Below are positions 1-5,534 of a DNA stretch of 8,500 bases, piece by piece (positions within the stretch are counted from its first letter, which is position 1; every line of letters starts with the position of its first letter). The stretch is from an uncultured Lachnospiraceae bacterium (GTDB taxonomy: Bacteria; Bacillota; Clostridia; Lachnospirales; Lachnospiraceae), in contig CAJUJG010000080.1 in NCBI GenBank assembly GCA_910586715.1, forward strand, positions 1,123-9,622, given 5' to 3'. The position numbers and the translations under genes were made by a program. The notes beneath the pieces are model-generated. The model did no database searches and was not told where the DNA came from. It worked only from the letters and a program-made list of their open reading frames with translations.

Positions 1-14
1 TTTGCTATATACAT
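1..14 (-). CDS. Start of an unidentified gene running off the window edge
   Basis: On the minus strand an ATG at 14-12 follows a textbook ribosome binding site (ACGGAGG at 27-21, six bases before the ATG). Only four full codons lie inside the window (M-Y-I-A), so the product cannot be named. The gene would be divergent from everything up to position 1027. The perfect palindrome at 69-92 lies about 55 bases upstream, where an operator of an autoregulated gene would be expected, so a regulator gene or its target is possible. That is inference. Confidence 0.55.
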
Positions 15-29
15 TGTAATCCTCCGTTT

Positions 30-57
30 CTGACAGTGTAAAATGGAATCGTATAGA
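30..57 (+). promoter_or_regulatory. Possible plus-strand promoter toward the hairpin region
   Basis: CTGACA (30-35, five of six matches to the -35 consensus) is separated by 16 bases from TATAGA (52-57, four of six matches to the -10 consensus). Transcription from here would start near 64, just before the palindrome at 69-92, and run into the hairpins at 107-276. It is a consensus match only. The minus-strand gene at 14 needs its own promoter in the same stretch, so the palindrome may control both directions. Confidence 0.3.
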
Positions 58-68
58 TAAGTGTGATT

Positions 69-92
69 AAAAATGACACATGTGTCATTTTT
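69..92. promoter_or_regulatory. 24-bp perfect palindrome, probable operator
   Basis: The half-site AAAAATGACACA is followed directly by its exact reverse complement, giving 12 paired positions with no spacer. The core is TGACAC/GTGTCA. It sits between the minus-strand start at 14 and the hairpin region starting near 107. Perfect spacer-less dyads of this length are typical of operators for dimeric TetR-type repressors, and the TGACAC...GTGTCA core resembles the published HrtR-type TetR operators as I remember them. A terminator reading (flanking A and T tracts) is possible, but the stem is GC-poor and there is no natural loop. Confidence 0.6.
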
Positions 93-106
93 GGGATTTA
101 TGCACA

Positions 107-276
107 CGGGCGCCCAAAGGAAAGATGTCATCAAACCGATAAATCGGTTCGCTGACGGGTGCCCGGCGCGGCGAGTAGGGGAAGTTGAATCTTCTTTACT
201 CGATTGATTTGCCAGTTTTAGCACTGCACTTAATTAAAACTTGTTTTGCCCTGCCGATATTGTTTTATTGTCGGTA
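107..276 (+). other. Tandem potential RNA hairpins in a gene-free stretch
   Basis: The stretch 93-498 has no convincing gene, but four stem-loops can be drawn in its first half. In the first, CGGGCGCCC (107-115) pairs with 157-165 through nine pairs including one G-U. Inside it GTCA (127-130) pairs with TGAC (153-156), and AACCGAT (134-140) pairs with ATCGGTT (143-149). An 11-base bulge rich in A and G (116-126) remains on one side. The second pairs CGAGTA (172-177) with TACTCG (197-202), with inner GAAG/CTTC. The third pairs AGTTTTA (214-220) with TAAAACT (235-241). The fourth pairs 252-259 with 269-276. The wobble pairs work only if the plus strand is transcribed. I do not recognise a riboswitch class. 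From 277 to 430 I see only AT-rich sequence. Confidence 0.3.
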
Positions 277-431
277 ACCTTATTCGGAAGAGAGTGTGAA
301 ATGAAGCTTTCTTTGCATTCTGCCTTCTCATAAGAAAATAGGAACCATGACAATGAAAACAAAATAATATACAGCATTATAACACAAAAAATATTAGAAG
401 CGAATGGAAATTTTTTATAAAATAAAGGTTT

Positions 432-462
432 TTGAAGCATATCAAATATGTTAGACTAAAAT
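432..462 (+). promoter_or_regulatory. Candidate promoter for the small ORF and first acetyltransferase
   Basis: TTGAAG (432-437) and TAAAAT (457-462) are separated by 19 bases, slightly longer than ideal. The -10 match is five of six. It lies 36 bases before the SD-equipped small ORF at 499. The bases across and after the -10 (TAAAATAGAAC) are identical to those at the -10 of the second acetyltransferase gene at 4186-4196. Confidence 0.4.
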
Positions 463-498
463 AGAACAGGACAGCACCCTCCCAAAGAATGGAGGATT

Positions 499-582
499 AT
501 GATGTCTTATCATTGGACTAAAGCGCAAGATTACACAATGGATACTATTCTTACAAAGGAGATTTATACGCATGAATTATAA
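499..582 (+). CDS. 27-codon ORF with strong SD, overlapping the acetyltransferase start
   Basis: GGAGG at 491-495 is followed three bases later by ATG ATG (499 and 502). From the second ATG the spacing is six bases, so translation may begin there. The frame runs to TAA at 580-582 and encodes about 26-27 residues beginning MMSYHWTKAQ and ending in YTHEL. It has no signal peptide or membrane segment and I recognise no family. The ORF overlaps the first 11 bases of the acetyltransferase gene (ATG at 572) in another frame, and the acetyltransferase SD (AAAGGAG, 555-561) lies inside it. Ribosomes on the small ORF would therefore cross and terminate at the downstream start, which suggests translational coupling or a leader peptide. 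It could also be a chance frame. The SD is the main support. Confidence 0.45.
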   Translation: MMSYHWTKAQDYTMDTILTKEIYTHEL

Positions 583-1027
583 AATCATACGGCTGACAGA
601 CAATCCCGCATTAAAGGAGCAAGCCGCGCAGTGGTTTCACGAAAAGTGGGACATTCCCCTAGCCGCATACATGGAAAGTATAGAAGCGTGTCTGACCTAT
701 AAAACCCCCGTGCCGCAATGGTACCTTGCAATTGAAAATGACCGTATCATCGGCGGCTTAGGCGTTATTGAAAATGACTTTCACAATAGAAAAGACCTTG
801 CGCCAAATGTCTGCGCTGTCTACGTCGAACAAGATAAACGCTGCAACGGCATAGCCGGAGCGCTGCTCAATTATGTATGCACGGATATGAAAGCATGCGG
901 CATTGACACCTTGTATCTTGTAACGGACCACACCTCATTCTATGAACGCTACGGGTGGGAGTTTTTGTGCACGGTACAGGGTGACGGCGAACCGGAACTG
1001 TCAAGAATGTATATTCACAGAGGCTAA
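572..1027 (+). CDS. GNAT-family N-acetyltransferase
   Basis: This is a 151-residue single-domain protein of the Gcn5-related acetyltransferase fold, expected to move an acetyl group from acetyl-CoA to an amine in the cytoplasm. The acetyl-CoA-binding motif A lies at about residues 83-100: a strand VYVEQD leads into the pyrophosphate-binding loop K-R-C-N-G-I-A-G (89-96). Motif B follows at about 113-130, a strand LYLVTD and then F-Y-E-R-Y-G-W, with Tyr124 and Tyr127 placed like the usual general-acid tyrosine. Residues 50-69 form the central strands (WYLAIENDRIIGGLGVI). The length is normal and the gene looks intact. The start has AAAGGAG ten bases upstream. The substrate is unknown; small amines, antibiotics or protein N-termini are all possible in this family. 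The gene follows the overlapping small ORF and converges on the polyferredoxin gene. Confidence 0.9.
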   Translation: MNYKIIRLTDNPALKEQAAQWFHEKWDIPLAAYMESIEACLTYKTPVPQWYLAIENDRIIGGLGVIENDFHNRKDLAPNVCAVYVEQDKRCNGIAGALLNYVCTDMKACGIDTLYLVTDHTSFYERYGWEFLCTVQGDGEPELSRMYIHRG

Positions 1028-1065
1028 CACCTTGTAACAATTCTTATGTACAACGATGTACAAAC

Positions 1066-1097
1066 TGCGTTGAAAGAACGGTATAAAGCCAAACGCA
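1066..1097. terminator. Weak hairpin between convergent genes
   Basis: TGCGTT (1066-1071) pairs with AACGCA (1092-1097), followed on the plus strand by only TTT. A second small stem nearby pairs the two copies of TGTACA at 1047-1052 and 1057-1062 around ACGA. The gap between the convergent acetyltransferase and polyferredoxin genes is 78 bases and must end both transcripts, but neither hairpin is a strong intrinsic terminator. Confidence 0.2.
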
Positions 1098-1105
1098 TTT
1101 GCAAG

Positions 1106-1942
1106 TTACAATGCATTTTTAGGGCACGCTTTCACACACTCATAACATAAAATACATTCCGTCCCGTTTTTGCGTGTTCTCGCATTATCCGTCACATCGA
1201 CATTCATCGGGCAGACCTGTTTGCACCTGCCGCATGAAACGCATTTGCTTTTGTCACACCGGATACGCAGCAAAGAAAAATACGACATTGGCTTTAAAAA
1301 CACTGTAATCGGACAGACATATTTGCAAAACGCACGGTTGTCCCTGAGCATAAACGCCAACAGAATTCCGGCGGCATAATACAAAATGTTTCCGAACAAA
1401 AATGCCCAAAACATGATACATTCCATGTCGTTTATCTGCGCAAGAAACAAGGCACTGACAAAAATAAAAGACAATACAAACATGACATATCGAAACCAAC
1501 CCCATTTTTTGCGCGGCTGCTGCGGTACTTTATAAGGAAGTAAATCCAATATCATTGCCGTCCAACAGGCGAAGCCGCACCATCCCCGCCCGAAAATCAG
1601 CGGACCGAAGATTTTTGCCACCGCGTAATGAATGGTTGCCGCCTCAAAAACACCGGTAAACAGATAATACCAAAACCCTTCAATCTGCATATTTTCGTTC
1701 GAAAGCAATCCGAGATAAACAAGCATATATGTCCCGACCAAAAACTGCGCAACCCTGCGCGCATGCCGATAGTGCAGTTGAAATAATAAAAAGCCGACTG
1801 CGAGCGCCGTTCCGATATAGCTGAAGTTAAACAGGTAAAAAACATTCTGTTTGGTAAGCCAAAGTGTGACGCCAATCGTCTCGAAAATCAGCCACATCAT
1901 GACAGGCAAAATGAATTTTTTTGTTTTTCCCAAACTGCTCAT
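1106..1942 (-). CDS. NapH-like membrane 4Fe-4S polyferredoxin
   Basis: This 278-residue membrane protein of the NapH/CcoG-like group probably passes electrons at the cytoplasmic membrane. About five to six hydrophobic segments are visible (roughly 10-29, 40-56, 65-80, 91-112, 150-169, 177-198). Between them is the family's loop motif G-R-G-W-C-G-F-A-C-W at 118-127 (Cys122, Cys126). A second pair follows in F-C-K-Y-V-C-P (Cys206, Cys210). The C-terminus carries two complete 4Fe-4S motifs: Cys234, 237, 240, 244 with Pro245, and Cys263, 266, 269, 273 with Pro274. The start has GGAGGGC just upstream and overlaps the stop of the PadR gene in ATGA (1942-1939), so the two are translationally coupled. 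No oxidoreductase partner lies nearby, so donor and acceptor are unknown. Confidence 0.88.
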   Translation of the reverse strand: MSSLGKTKKFILPVMMWLIFETIGVTLWLTKQNVFYLFNFSYIGTALAVGFLLFQLHYRHARRVAQFLVGTYMLVYLGLLSNENMQIEGFWYYLFTGVFEAATIHYAVAKIFGPLIFGRGWCGFACWTAMILDLLPYKVPQQPRKKWGWFRYVMFVLSFIFVSALFLAQINDMECIMFWAFLFGNILYYAAGILLAFMLRDNRAFCKYVCPITVFLKPMSYFSLLRIRCDKSKCVSCGRCKQVCPMNVDVTDNARTRKNGTECILCYECVKACPKNAL

Positions 1943-2487
1943 TTCATGCCCTCCAGTTTCTCAACGCATCGCTGTGCCCATTCGATACAGGTTTTGATAA
2001 AGCAAAAGCCGAAATCTGCCGTAAACTGCCAGTAAACCGTTTGGTAATCGTCTTTATCAGAACCGTAGGTTTCGATACTTGCGGGCACGGATTGCATACG
2101 GTTTAAATATGTCTCACAATCTGCCTGAAATTGCCGCAACTTCTCAATGCTTTGCGCAGGCGGTATATTTCCGCTAAAAAAGACCTTCATAAGAAACACA
2201 CTTTTAAACTGTATTGCACTTTCGCCCTCACCTTCGGCAAGCCAGTCCAAAAACGCCTTTCTGCCCGCGTCCGTAATTGAAAAAACCGTTTTATTCGGTC
2301 GCTCCGACTGAATAACGGTTTCACCGCAGATAAACCCGTTCTTTTCCAGTTTTTTCAATTCCAAATAAATATGACTGTTTTGTGCGTGCCAAAAAAACGC
2401 CAAAGAAGATTCAAATGCTTTCACCAAATCATATCCGCTCATCGGCGTATAATTTAAAAACCCTAAAATTCCAAACCCTAATGACAT
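1939..2487 (-). CDS. PadR-family transcriptional regulator
   Basis: This 182-residue PadR regulator is a cytoplasmic dimeric DNA-binding protein. The N-terminal winged helix spans about residues 4-80. It contains I-L-G-F-L-N-Y-T-P-M-S-G-Y-D-L (7-21), the recognition-helix region S-H-I-Y-L-E-L-K-K-L-E-K-N-G-F-I (38-53), and a wing ending in S-I-T-D-A-G-R-K-A-F (70-79). The rest (about 90-178) is the helical C-terminal dimerisation domain (Vir_act_alpha_C type). I chose the ATG at 2487 because AGGAG lies eight bases before it. The frame can be extended to a TTG at 2529, but that start has no SD and adds residues foreign to the family. The gene shares a promoter and an ATGA junction with the polyferredoxin downstream. 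PadR proteins usually repress their own promoter until a ligand releases them, and the palindromes at 2604-2637 fit that. Confidence 0.92.
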   Translation of the reverse strand: MSLGFGILGFLNYTPMSGYDLVKAFESSLAFFWHAQNSHIYLELKKLEKNGFICGETVIQSERPNKTVFSITDAGRKAFLDWLAEGEGESAIQFKSVFLMKVFFSGNIPPAQSIEKLRQFQADCETYLNRMQSVPASIETYGSDKDDYQTVYWQFTADFGFCFIKTCIEWAQRCVEKLEGMK

Positions 2488-2603
2488 TGCAGTTTCTCCT
2501 GTTTTTTGTTCCCGTAAGCAATGAGCCAAATACCGTGCTTAAAATCAGTCAAATTTTGGTTTTCATATATTGGCGATTGCTGTGAGGGATTTCACTTTAA
2601 GAA

Positions 2604-2644
2604 TAGTATAATATTATACTAATAAAATATTATACTATTGTCAA
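2604..2644 (-). promoter_or_regulatory. Promoter and palindromic operator for the PadR/polyferredoxin unit
   Basis: Read on the minus strand, a perfect -35 TTGACA (2644-2639) is followed after 17 bases by TAGTAT (2621-2616). This continues into TATAAT (2618-2613), which is 20 bases from the -35. An 18-bp perfect palindrome covers the -10 and expected start (2604-2621, half-site TAGTATAAT). A third half-site, forming a perfect 12-bp inverted repeat with 2604-2615, lies at 2626-2637 beside the -35. Dimeric repressor binding here would block RNA polymerase directly. The leader from about 2605 to the PadR start would be close to 117 bases. Confidence 0.65.
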
Positions 2645-2707
2645 TAACGAAACAATGCCCTTTTTGAAATTGTTGTCTGATTGAAAATGAGCCTTTAGAG
2701 GAAATCA

Positions 2708-4063
2708 TCATTCCATCTGCTTCCCACGTACAAACCGCACTGAAAAAACCGTCGCTCTGACAATCCAGTCCACGAAAATCCCAATCCATACCGCCATCAG
2801 CCCGAAATGAAATACCCGCACAAGCAAAACGCAAATCCCCACGCGGCAAAACCACATGGAACAGACCGAAACGACCATCGGAACACGCACATCGCCCGCC
2901 GCCCGAAATCCATAAGGCAGTCCAAATGCTCCCACCCAAACAAGCGGTTTCACAATCGTCATTGCCGTAACCATTTTCACACATAAGTCTGCCGCCGCAG
3001 GTTCCATGCCGCTAATCCATGTTACGGGTTTTGTGAATGCGAGCACCAAAAGGCATGACACCAGCACTCCAATCCATGCAACGCGCATCAGCTTTACAAT
3101 ATAATACCGGGCCTCCTGCGACCTATGCGCACCGATACACTGACCGACCACCGTCATCAGCCCGATGCCGACACTGTTGCTGAAAATGCCGTTCACAAGC
3201 TCCATAATATCCGTCATTGCCTGCGCGGAAATAGCCACCGTTCCCATCGTCGAAACCGTTGATGCAATCGCAAGCTTTCCAAATTGAAACATTCCGTTCT
3301 CGATTCCTGTCGGAATGCCGATTGCCATAATTTTAACAATCAAAGGCATATCAGGGCGGATTTTGAGATAATCCCGCACGACTATCGTCTGCCCTGGTTT
3401 TCGCAGGCAGTAAAAAACCACGACCGTACTGAAAATCCTTGCCAAAAGCGTTGCAAATGCCGCGCCCGCCACACCCTGGTGAAAGCCGTAAAGAAACAAC
3501 GCGTTTCCCGTAACATTGATTACATTTGAAAGTACAGATACCTTTGTCGGAAATTTGGCATTGCCTGACGCTCTGTAGAACGCCGCGCCCGCGCTGAACA
3601 AGGCAAGAAACGGATAGGAGAGCGCCGTTATCAAAAAATAAGACCGTGCATTGCGCATAACAGCGTCCTCAACGCTTCCGAATATCAACAGCAAGAGACG
3701 TTCGCCGCCCAAAAGACAGACCGCAGAAACCGAAACCGCAATTACAAACACCGTAAGCACAACCTGTCTTGCAGTTTGGCTGCTTCCCTCATTGTCTCCG
3801 CTGCCGATAAACTGCGAGCAGATAATTGCCGCGCCTGCTGCCATCGCTGAAAAAATCTGAATTACAAGATTGTTAATCGAATCCACAAGCGCGACCGCCG
3901 AGATTGCCGCGCTTCCGACTGTCGAAACCATCATCGTATCCACCATTCCCATCAGGGAATTTAATAGCTGTTCAATTACAATCGGCAAAATCAGCCAAAA
4001 AAGCTGTTTCTTATCAAACAGTAAGTTGTTCCAATCAATTTTTGTCTTATCATATAATTTCAT
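2708..4063 (-). CDS. MATE-family multidrug/toxin efflux transporter
   Basis: This 451-residue inner-membrane exporter has the usual length and about twelve hydrophobic segments, and is expected to expel organic compounds in exchange for Na+ or H+. The first MatE repeat begins L-I-L-P-I-V-I-E-Q-L-L-N (24-35), followed by the typical M-V-D-T-M-M-V (40-46) and A-A-G-A-A-I-I-C-S-Q-F-I-G-S-G-D (75-90). The second repeat begins near 245 with I-P-T-G-I-E-N-G-M-F-Q. The start has GGAG ten bases upstream (4077-4074). It is transcribed leftward from its own promoter, divergent from an acetyltransferase. It lies 220 bases before the PadR gene on the same strand with no clear terminator between, so some read-through is possible. 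The substrate cannot be read from sequence. The C-terminal charged tail is short and the gene appears intact. Confidence 0.93.
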   Translation of the reverse strand: MKLYDKTKIDWNNLLFDKKQLFWLILPIVIEQLLNSLMGMVDTMMVSTVGSAAISAVALVDSINNLVIQIFSAMAAGAAIICSQFIGSGDNEGSSQTARQVVLTVFVIAVSVSAVCLLGGERLLLLIFGSVEDAVMRNARSYFLITALSYPFLALFSAGAAFYRASGNAKFPTKVSVLSNVINVTGNALFLYGFHQGVAGAAFATLLARIFSTVVVFYCLRKPGQTIVVRDYLKIRPDMPLIVKIMAIGIPTGIENGMFQFGKLAIASTVSTMGTVAISAQAMTDIMELVNGIFSNSVGIGLMTVVGQCIGAHRSQEARYYIVKLMRVAWIGVLVSCLLVLAFTKPVTWISGMEPAAADLCVKMVTAMTIVKPLVWVGAFGLPYGFRAAGDVRVPMVVSVCSMWFCRVGICVLLVRVFHFGLMAVWIGIFVDWIVRATVFSVRFVRGKQME

Positions 4064-4122
4064 TCACAATCAGCTCCATATATAGAATTATATTGGAAAC
4101 GGGGGAAAAAGAAAATCAACTT

Positions 4123-4152
4123 ATAATAGAATGGGTTGTGTATCTGTTCCAA
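4123..4152 (-). promoter_or_regulatory. Candidate promoter of the MATE gene
   Basis: On the minus strand TTGGAA (4152-4147) is followed after 18 bases by TATTAT (4128-4123). The transcript would begin about 50 bases before the MATE start codon. The -35 lies inside the small dyad at 4145-4157. Confidence 0.4.
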
Positions 4153-4157
4153 GAACA
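4145..4157. repeat. Small dyad TGTTC-CAA-GAACA between divergent promoters
   Basis: Perfect five-base arms with a three-base spacer lie between the MATE and acetyltransferase genes. The dyad covers the MATE -35 and ends six bases before the acetyltransferase -35. The position fits an operator controlling one or both genes, but the arms are short and could arise by chance. Orientation is opposite to the GAAC...GTTC of Bacillus LexA boxes. Confidence 0.3.
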
Positions 4158-4162
4158 AGTTA

Positions 4163-4191
4163 TTGTCAATCATTATAAATTGATTTAAAAT
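4163..4191 (+). promoter_or_regulatory. Promoter of the second acetyltransferase gene
   Basis: TTGTCA (4163-4168, five of six matches) is separated by exactly 17 bases from TAAAAT (4186-4191, five of six matches). This is the cleanest plain promoter match on the plus strand. It predicts a leader of about 42 bases ahead of the ATG at 4241. The complement of the same bases reads TTGACA on the other strand. Confidence 0.6.
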
Positions 4192-4240
4192 AGAACGAAA
4201 ATAGAAACAATTATTTCATTTATAAGGGGGTATTGTCAAC

Positions 4241-4729
4241 ATGGACATTGAATTTCGAAAAATAACGGAATTTCCGCGGGGAACACTGACGGAGCTTTTG
4301 CGAGACGGCTATTCCTTTCAGCCGGAATTTCAACGCGACTGGGACAAGCAATGGCAGGAGTTTGACGCGTTTTTTTACGATAATCCTCACATCGCCGATT
4401 ATAGTGGATTTATGACAGTTCTCAAAGAAACGCCTATCGGGTTTGTTTCATGGAACCCGACAAAGCTGCCTGCGTTCACGGAAGTCGGGCACAACTGTAT
4501 TTTGTCAAAATATAAGGGAAACGGCTATGGAAAACGGCAGATGCGTGAGGCAGTCCGGCGTATTATTGCACAGGGCGCAGAAAAAATTATTGTCTGTACA
4601 AACGAGATTTGTGTATCCGCGCAGCATACTTATGAAAGCGCAGGATTTCAGTTTAAAAGAACGGGCGAAGAACCATTTTGTTCCGAATATGCCGGGCAAA
4701 GAATGTACTATGAGATTATCGTGAAATAA
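4241..4729 (+). CDS. GNAT-family N-acetyltransferase
   Basis: This 162-residue single-domain acetyltransferase uses acetyl-CoA and is expected in the cytoplasm. The N-terminal part (1-55) is rich in aromatic residues. Residues 57-72 give the central strands (F-M-T-V-L-K... I-G-F-V-S-W). Motif A is at about 84-104: H-N-C-I-L-S and then the CoA pyrophosphate loop K-Y-K-G-N-G-Y-G-K (90-98). Motif B follows as I-I-V-C-T-N-E (116-122) and A-Q-H-T-Y-E-S-A-G-F (127-136), with Tyr131 in the place of the usual general acid. The start has AAGGGGG ten bases upstream. It is only distantly like the first acetyltransferase, so the two are not a recent duplication. The substrate is unknown. It shares a control region with the divergent MATE gene, which could mean a joint resistance role, but that is inference. 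Confidence 0.9.
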   Translation: MDIEFRKITEFPRGTLTELLRDGYSFQPEFQRDWDKQWQEFDAFFYDNPHIADYSGFMTVLKETPIGFVSWNPTKLPAFTEVGHNCILSKYKGNGYGKRQMREAVRRIIAQGAEKIIVCTNEICVSAQHTYESAGFQFKRTGEEPFCSEYAGQRMYYEIIVK

Positions 4730-4773
4730 TTACCTTTTCAAAATCGTATACATATTAAAAAATACGGATGAAC

Positions 4774-4800
4774 TTGCCACTTCGCCATAACCTATATAAT
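4774..4800 (+). promoter_or_regulatory. Weak candidate promoter for the P-loop kinase gene
   Basis: A perfect TATAAT (4795-4800) follows TTGCCA (4774-4779), but the gap is only 15 bases. An alternative closer to the gene is TTACGG (4815-4820) with TACAAT (4838-4843), 17 bases apart. I cannot choose between them. No strong terminator is visible after the preceding acetyltransferase, so read-through could also supply transcription. Confidence 0.3.
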
Positions 4801-4883
4801 TGCAAATAAGAATATTACGGACAGAACGGAATTTAGATACAATAACGCAACCGGAAGAAACAAAGCATAGGGAGGTATTCTGA

Positions 4884-5438
4884 ATGAAAAAACTGCTGCT
4901 GATTACAGGCGATATTGCCGCCGGAAAATCGACGTTTTCCAAAATATTATCCGCAAGGTATAGCGCCGCAGTGTTCCAAAAAGATACGGTAAAAGAAATT
5001 TTGGGTGAATGGATTGGATTTCAAAACCGCAAAGAAAACAAGGCGCTTTCAAATGCGGCGATAGATGTGATGTGTCACATATTTTCTCAGATTTCGCCAA
5101 CAAAAGCCGACCTGATTCTTGAGGCGAATTTCCATGAAAAAGAATTGCAAAAGCTGCACCAGATTGCCAAAGAACGTCAATACGACGTGCTGACACTGGT
5201 ATTGCGGGGGGATGCGAATGTTCTGTATGAGAGATACATGCACCGCATCACTGCGGAAAACAGGCATCCCGTTCATTTGTCGACGACGCTGGACGTAAGA
5301 GAGGATTTTATGAAAATTGCAGAATTTATTCGCAAGGAGACGATTTTAGGAGAAACGCTGACTGTTGAGGCTACGGATTTCGCGTATCAGAGCGATCCGG
5401 TAATTTTGCATCGGATTGATGATTTTATGAAGAAATAA
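4884..5438 (+). CDS. P-loop kinase-like AAA_33/zeta-toxin-type protein
   Basis: This 184-residue cytoplasmic protein belongs to the small P-loop kinase class that general databases label AAA family ATPase. The Walker A motif is complete: G-D-I-A-A-G-K-S-T at residues 9-17, with Lys15. A Walker-B-like strand A-D-L-I-L-E-A-N-F lies at 75-83. An arginine-rich lid is seen in R-Y-M-H-R-I-T-A-E-N-R-H-P-V-H (117-131), the pattern of related small-molecule phosphotransferases. Lys33-Asp34 after the second strand may bind substrate. The size is like chloramphenicol phosphotransferase or gluconate/shikimate-type kinases, so transfer of ATP phosphate to a small hydroxyl compound is likely, but the substrate is unknown. 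It is not an obvious toxin, since no antitoxin gene sits beside it. The start has GGGAGG eight bases upstream. Confidence 0.8.
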   Translation: MKKLLLITGDIAAGKSTFSKILSARYSAAVFQKDTVKEILGEWIGFQNRKENKALSNAAIDVMCHIFSQISPTKADLILEANFHEKELQKLHQIAKERQYDVLTLVLRGDANVLYERYMHRITAENRHPVHLSTTLDVREDFMKIAEFIRKETILGETLTVEATDFAYQSDPVILHRIDDFMKK

Positions 5439-5469
5439 TTTTTACGAGAAGTAAGATTTTTAAAGCAGG

Positions 5470-5498
5470 TTGCGCAAAGCGGCATTGGCGGTTATAAT
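5470..5498 (+). promoter_or_regulatory. Upstream plain promoter of the hydrolase/cls unit
   Basis: TTGCGC (5470-5475) and a perfect TATAAT (5493-5498) are 17 bases apart. The -35 is weak (three of six). It would give a transcript starting about 65 bases before that of the MerR-type promoter, providing basal expression. In this longer RNA, TGATACAG (5562-5569) could pair with CTGTATCA (5607-5614) just before the SD. Confidence 0.4.
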
Positions 5499-5534
5499 GT
5501 TTTTTATATTGCAAGAAATTTGTCAAATTGCCCC

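Noticed and set aside
157..173. GGGTGCCCGGCGCGG as a T-box antiterminator sequence
   Set aside because: It is only loosely like the conserved T-box string, the TGG for acceptor-end pairing is missing, and no aminoacyl-tRNA synthetase or amino-acid gene follows.
234..440. 68-codon minus-strand ORF with one hydrophobic segment, resembling a small membrane protein
   Set aside because: No SD before its ATG or before the internal Met22, very AT-rich codons, and it overlaps the likely promoter of the plus-strand genes. The hydrophobic stretch is what AT-rich noncoding DNA often yields. It remains possible but unsupported.
2488..2529. Longer PadR product starting at TTG 2529
   Set aside because: No SD upstream, a rare start codon, and the extra 14 residues do not fit the family N-terminus. 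The ATG at 2487 has AGGAG at proper distance.
4241..4729. The two acetyltransferase genes as a tandem duplication
   Set aside because: They share only the general GNAT motifs; lengths, N-termini and motif A loops differ throughout, so they are independent family members.
5065..5080. ATGTGA-TGTG-TCACAT dyad resembling a CRP site inside the kinase gene
   Set aside because: It lies within the coding sequence, far from any promoter, and its four-base spacer does not match the six-base spacer of CRP sites.
4884..5438. Zeta-type toxin of a toxin-antitoxin pair
   Set aside because: The P-loop and lid resemble zeta-like kinases, but no small antitoxin gene is adjacent and the protein is shorter than typical zeta toxins; a small-molecule kinase is the simpler reading.
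5442..5460. TTAC-GAGAA-GTAA hairpin followed by a T run after the kinase gene, as a terminator
   Set aside because: The stem is only four AT-rich pairs plus a wobble, too weak to call an intrinsic terminator.
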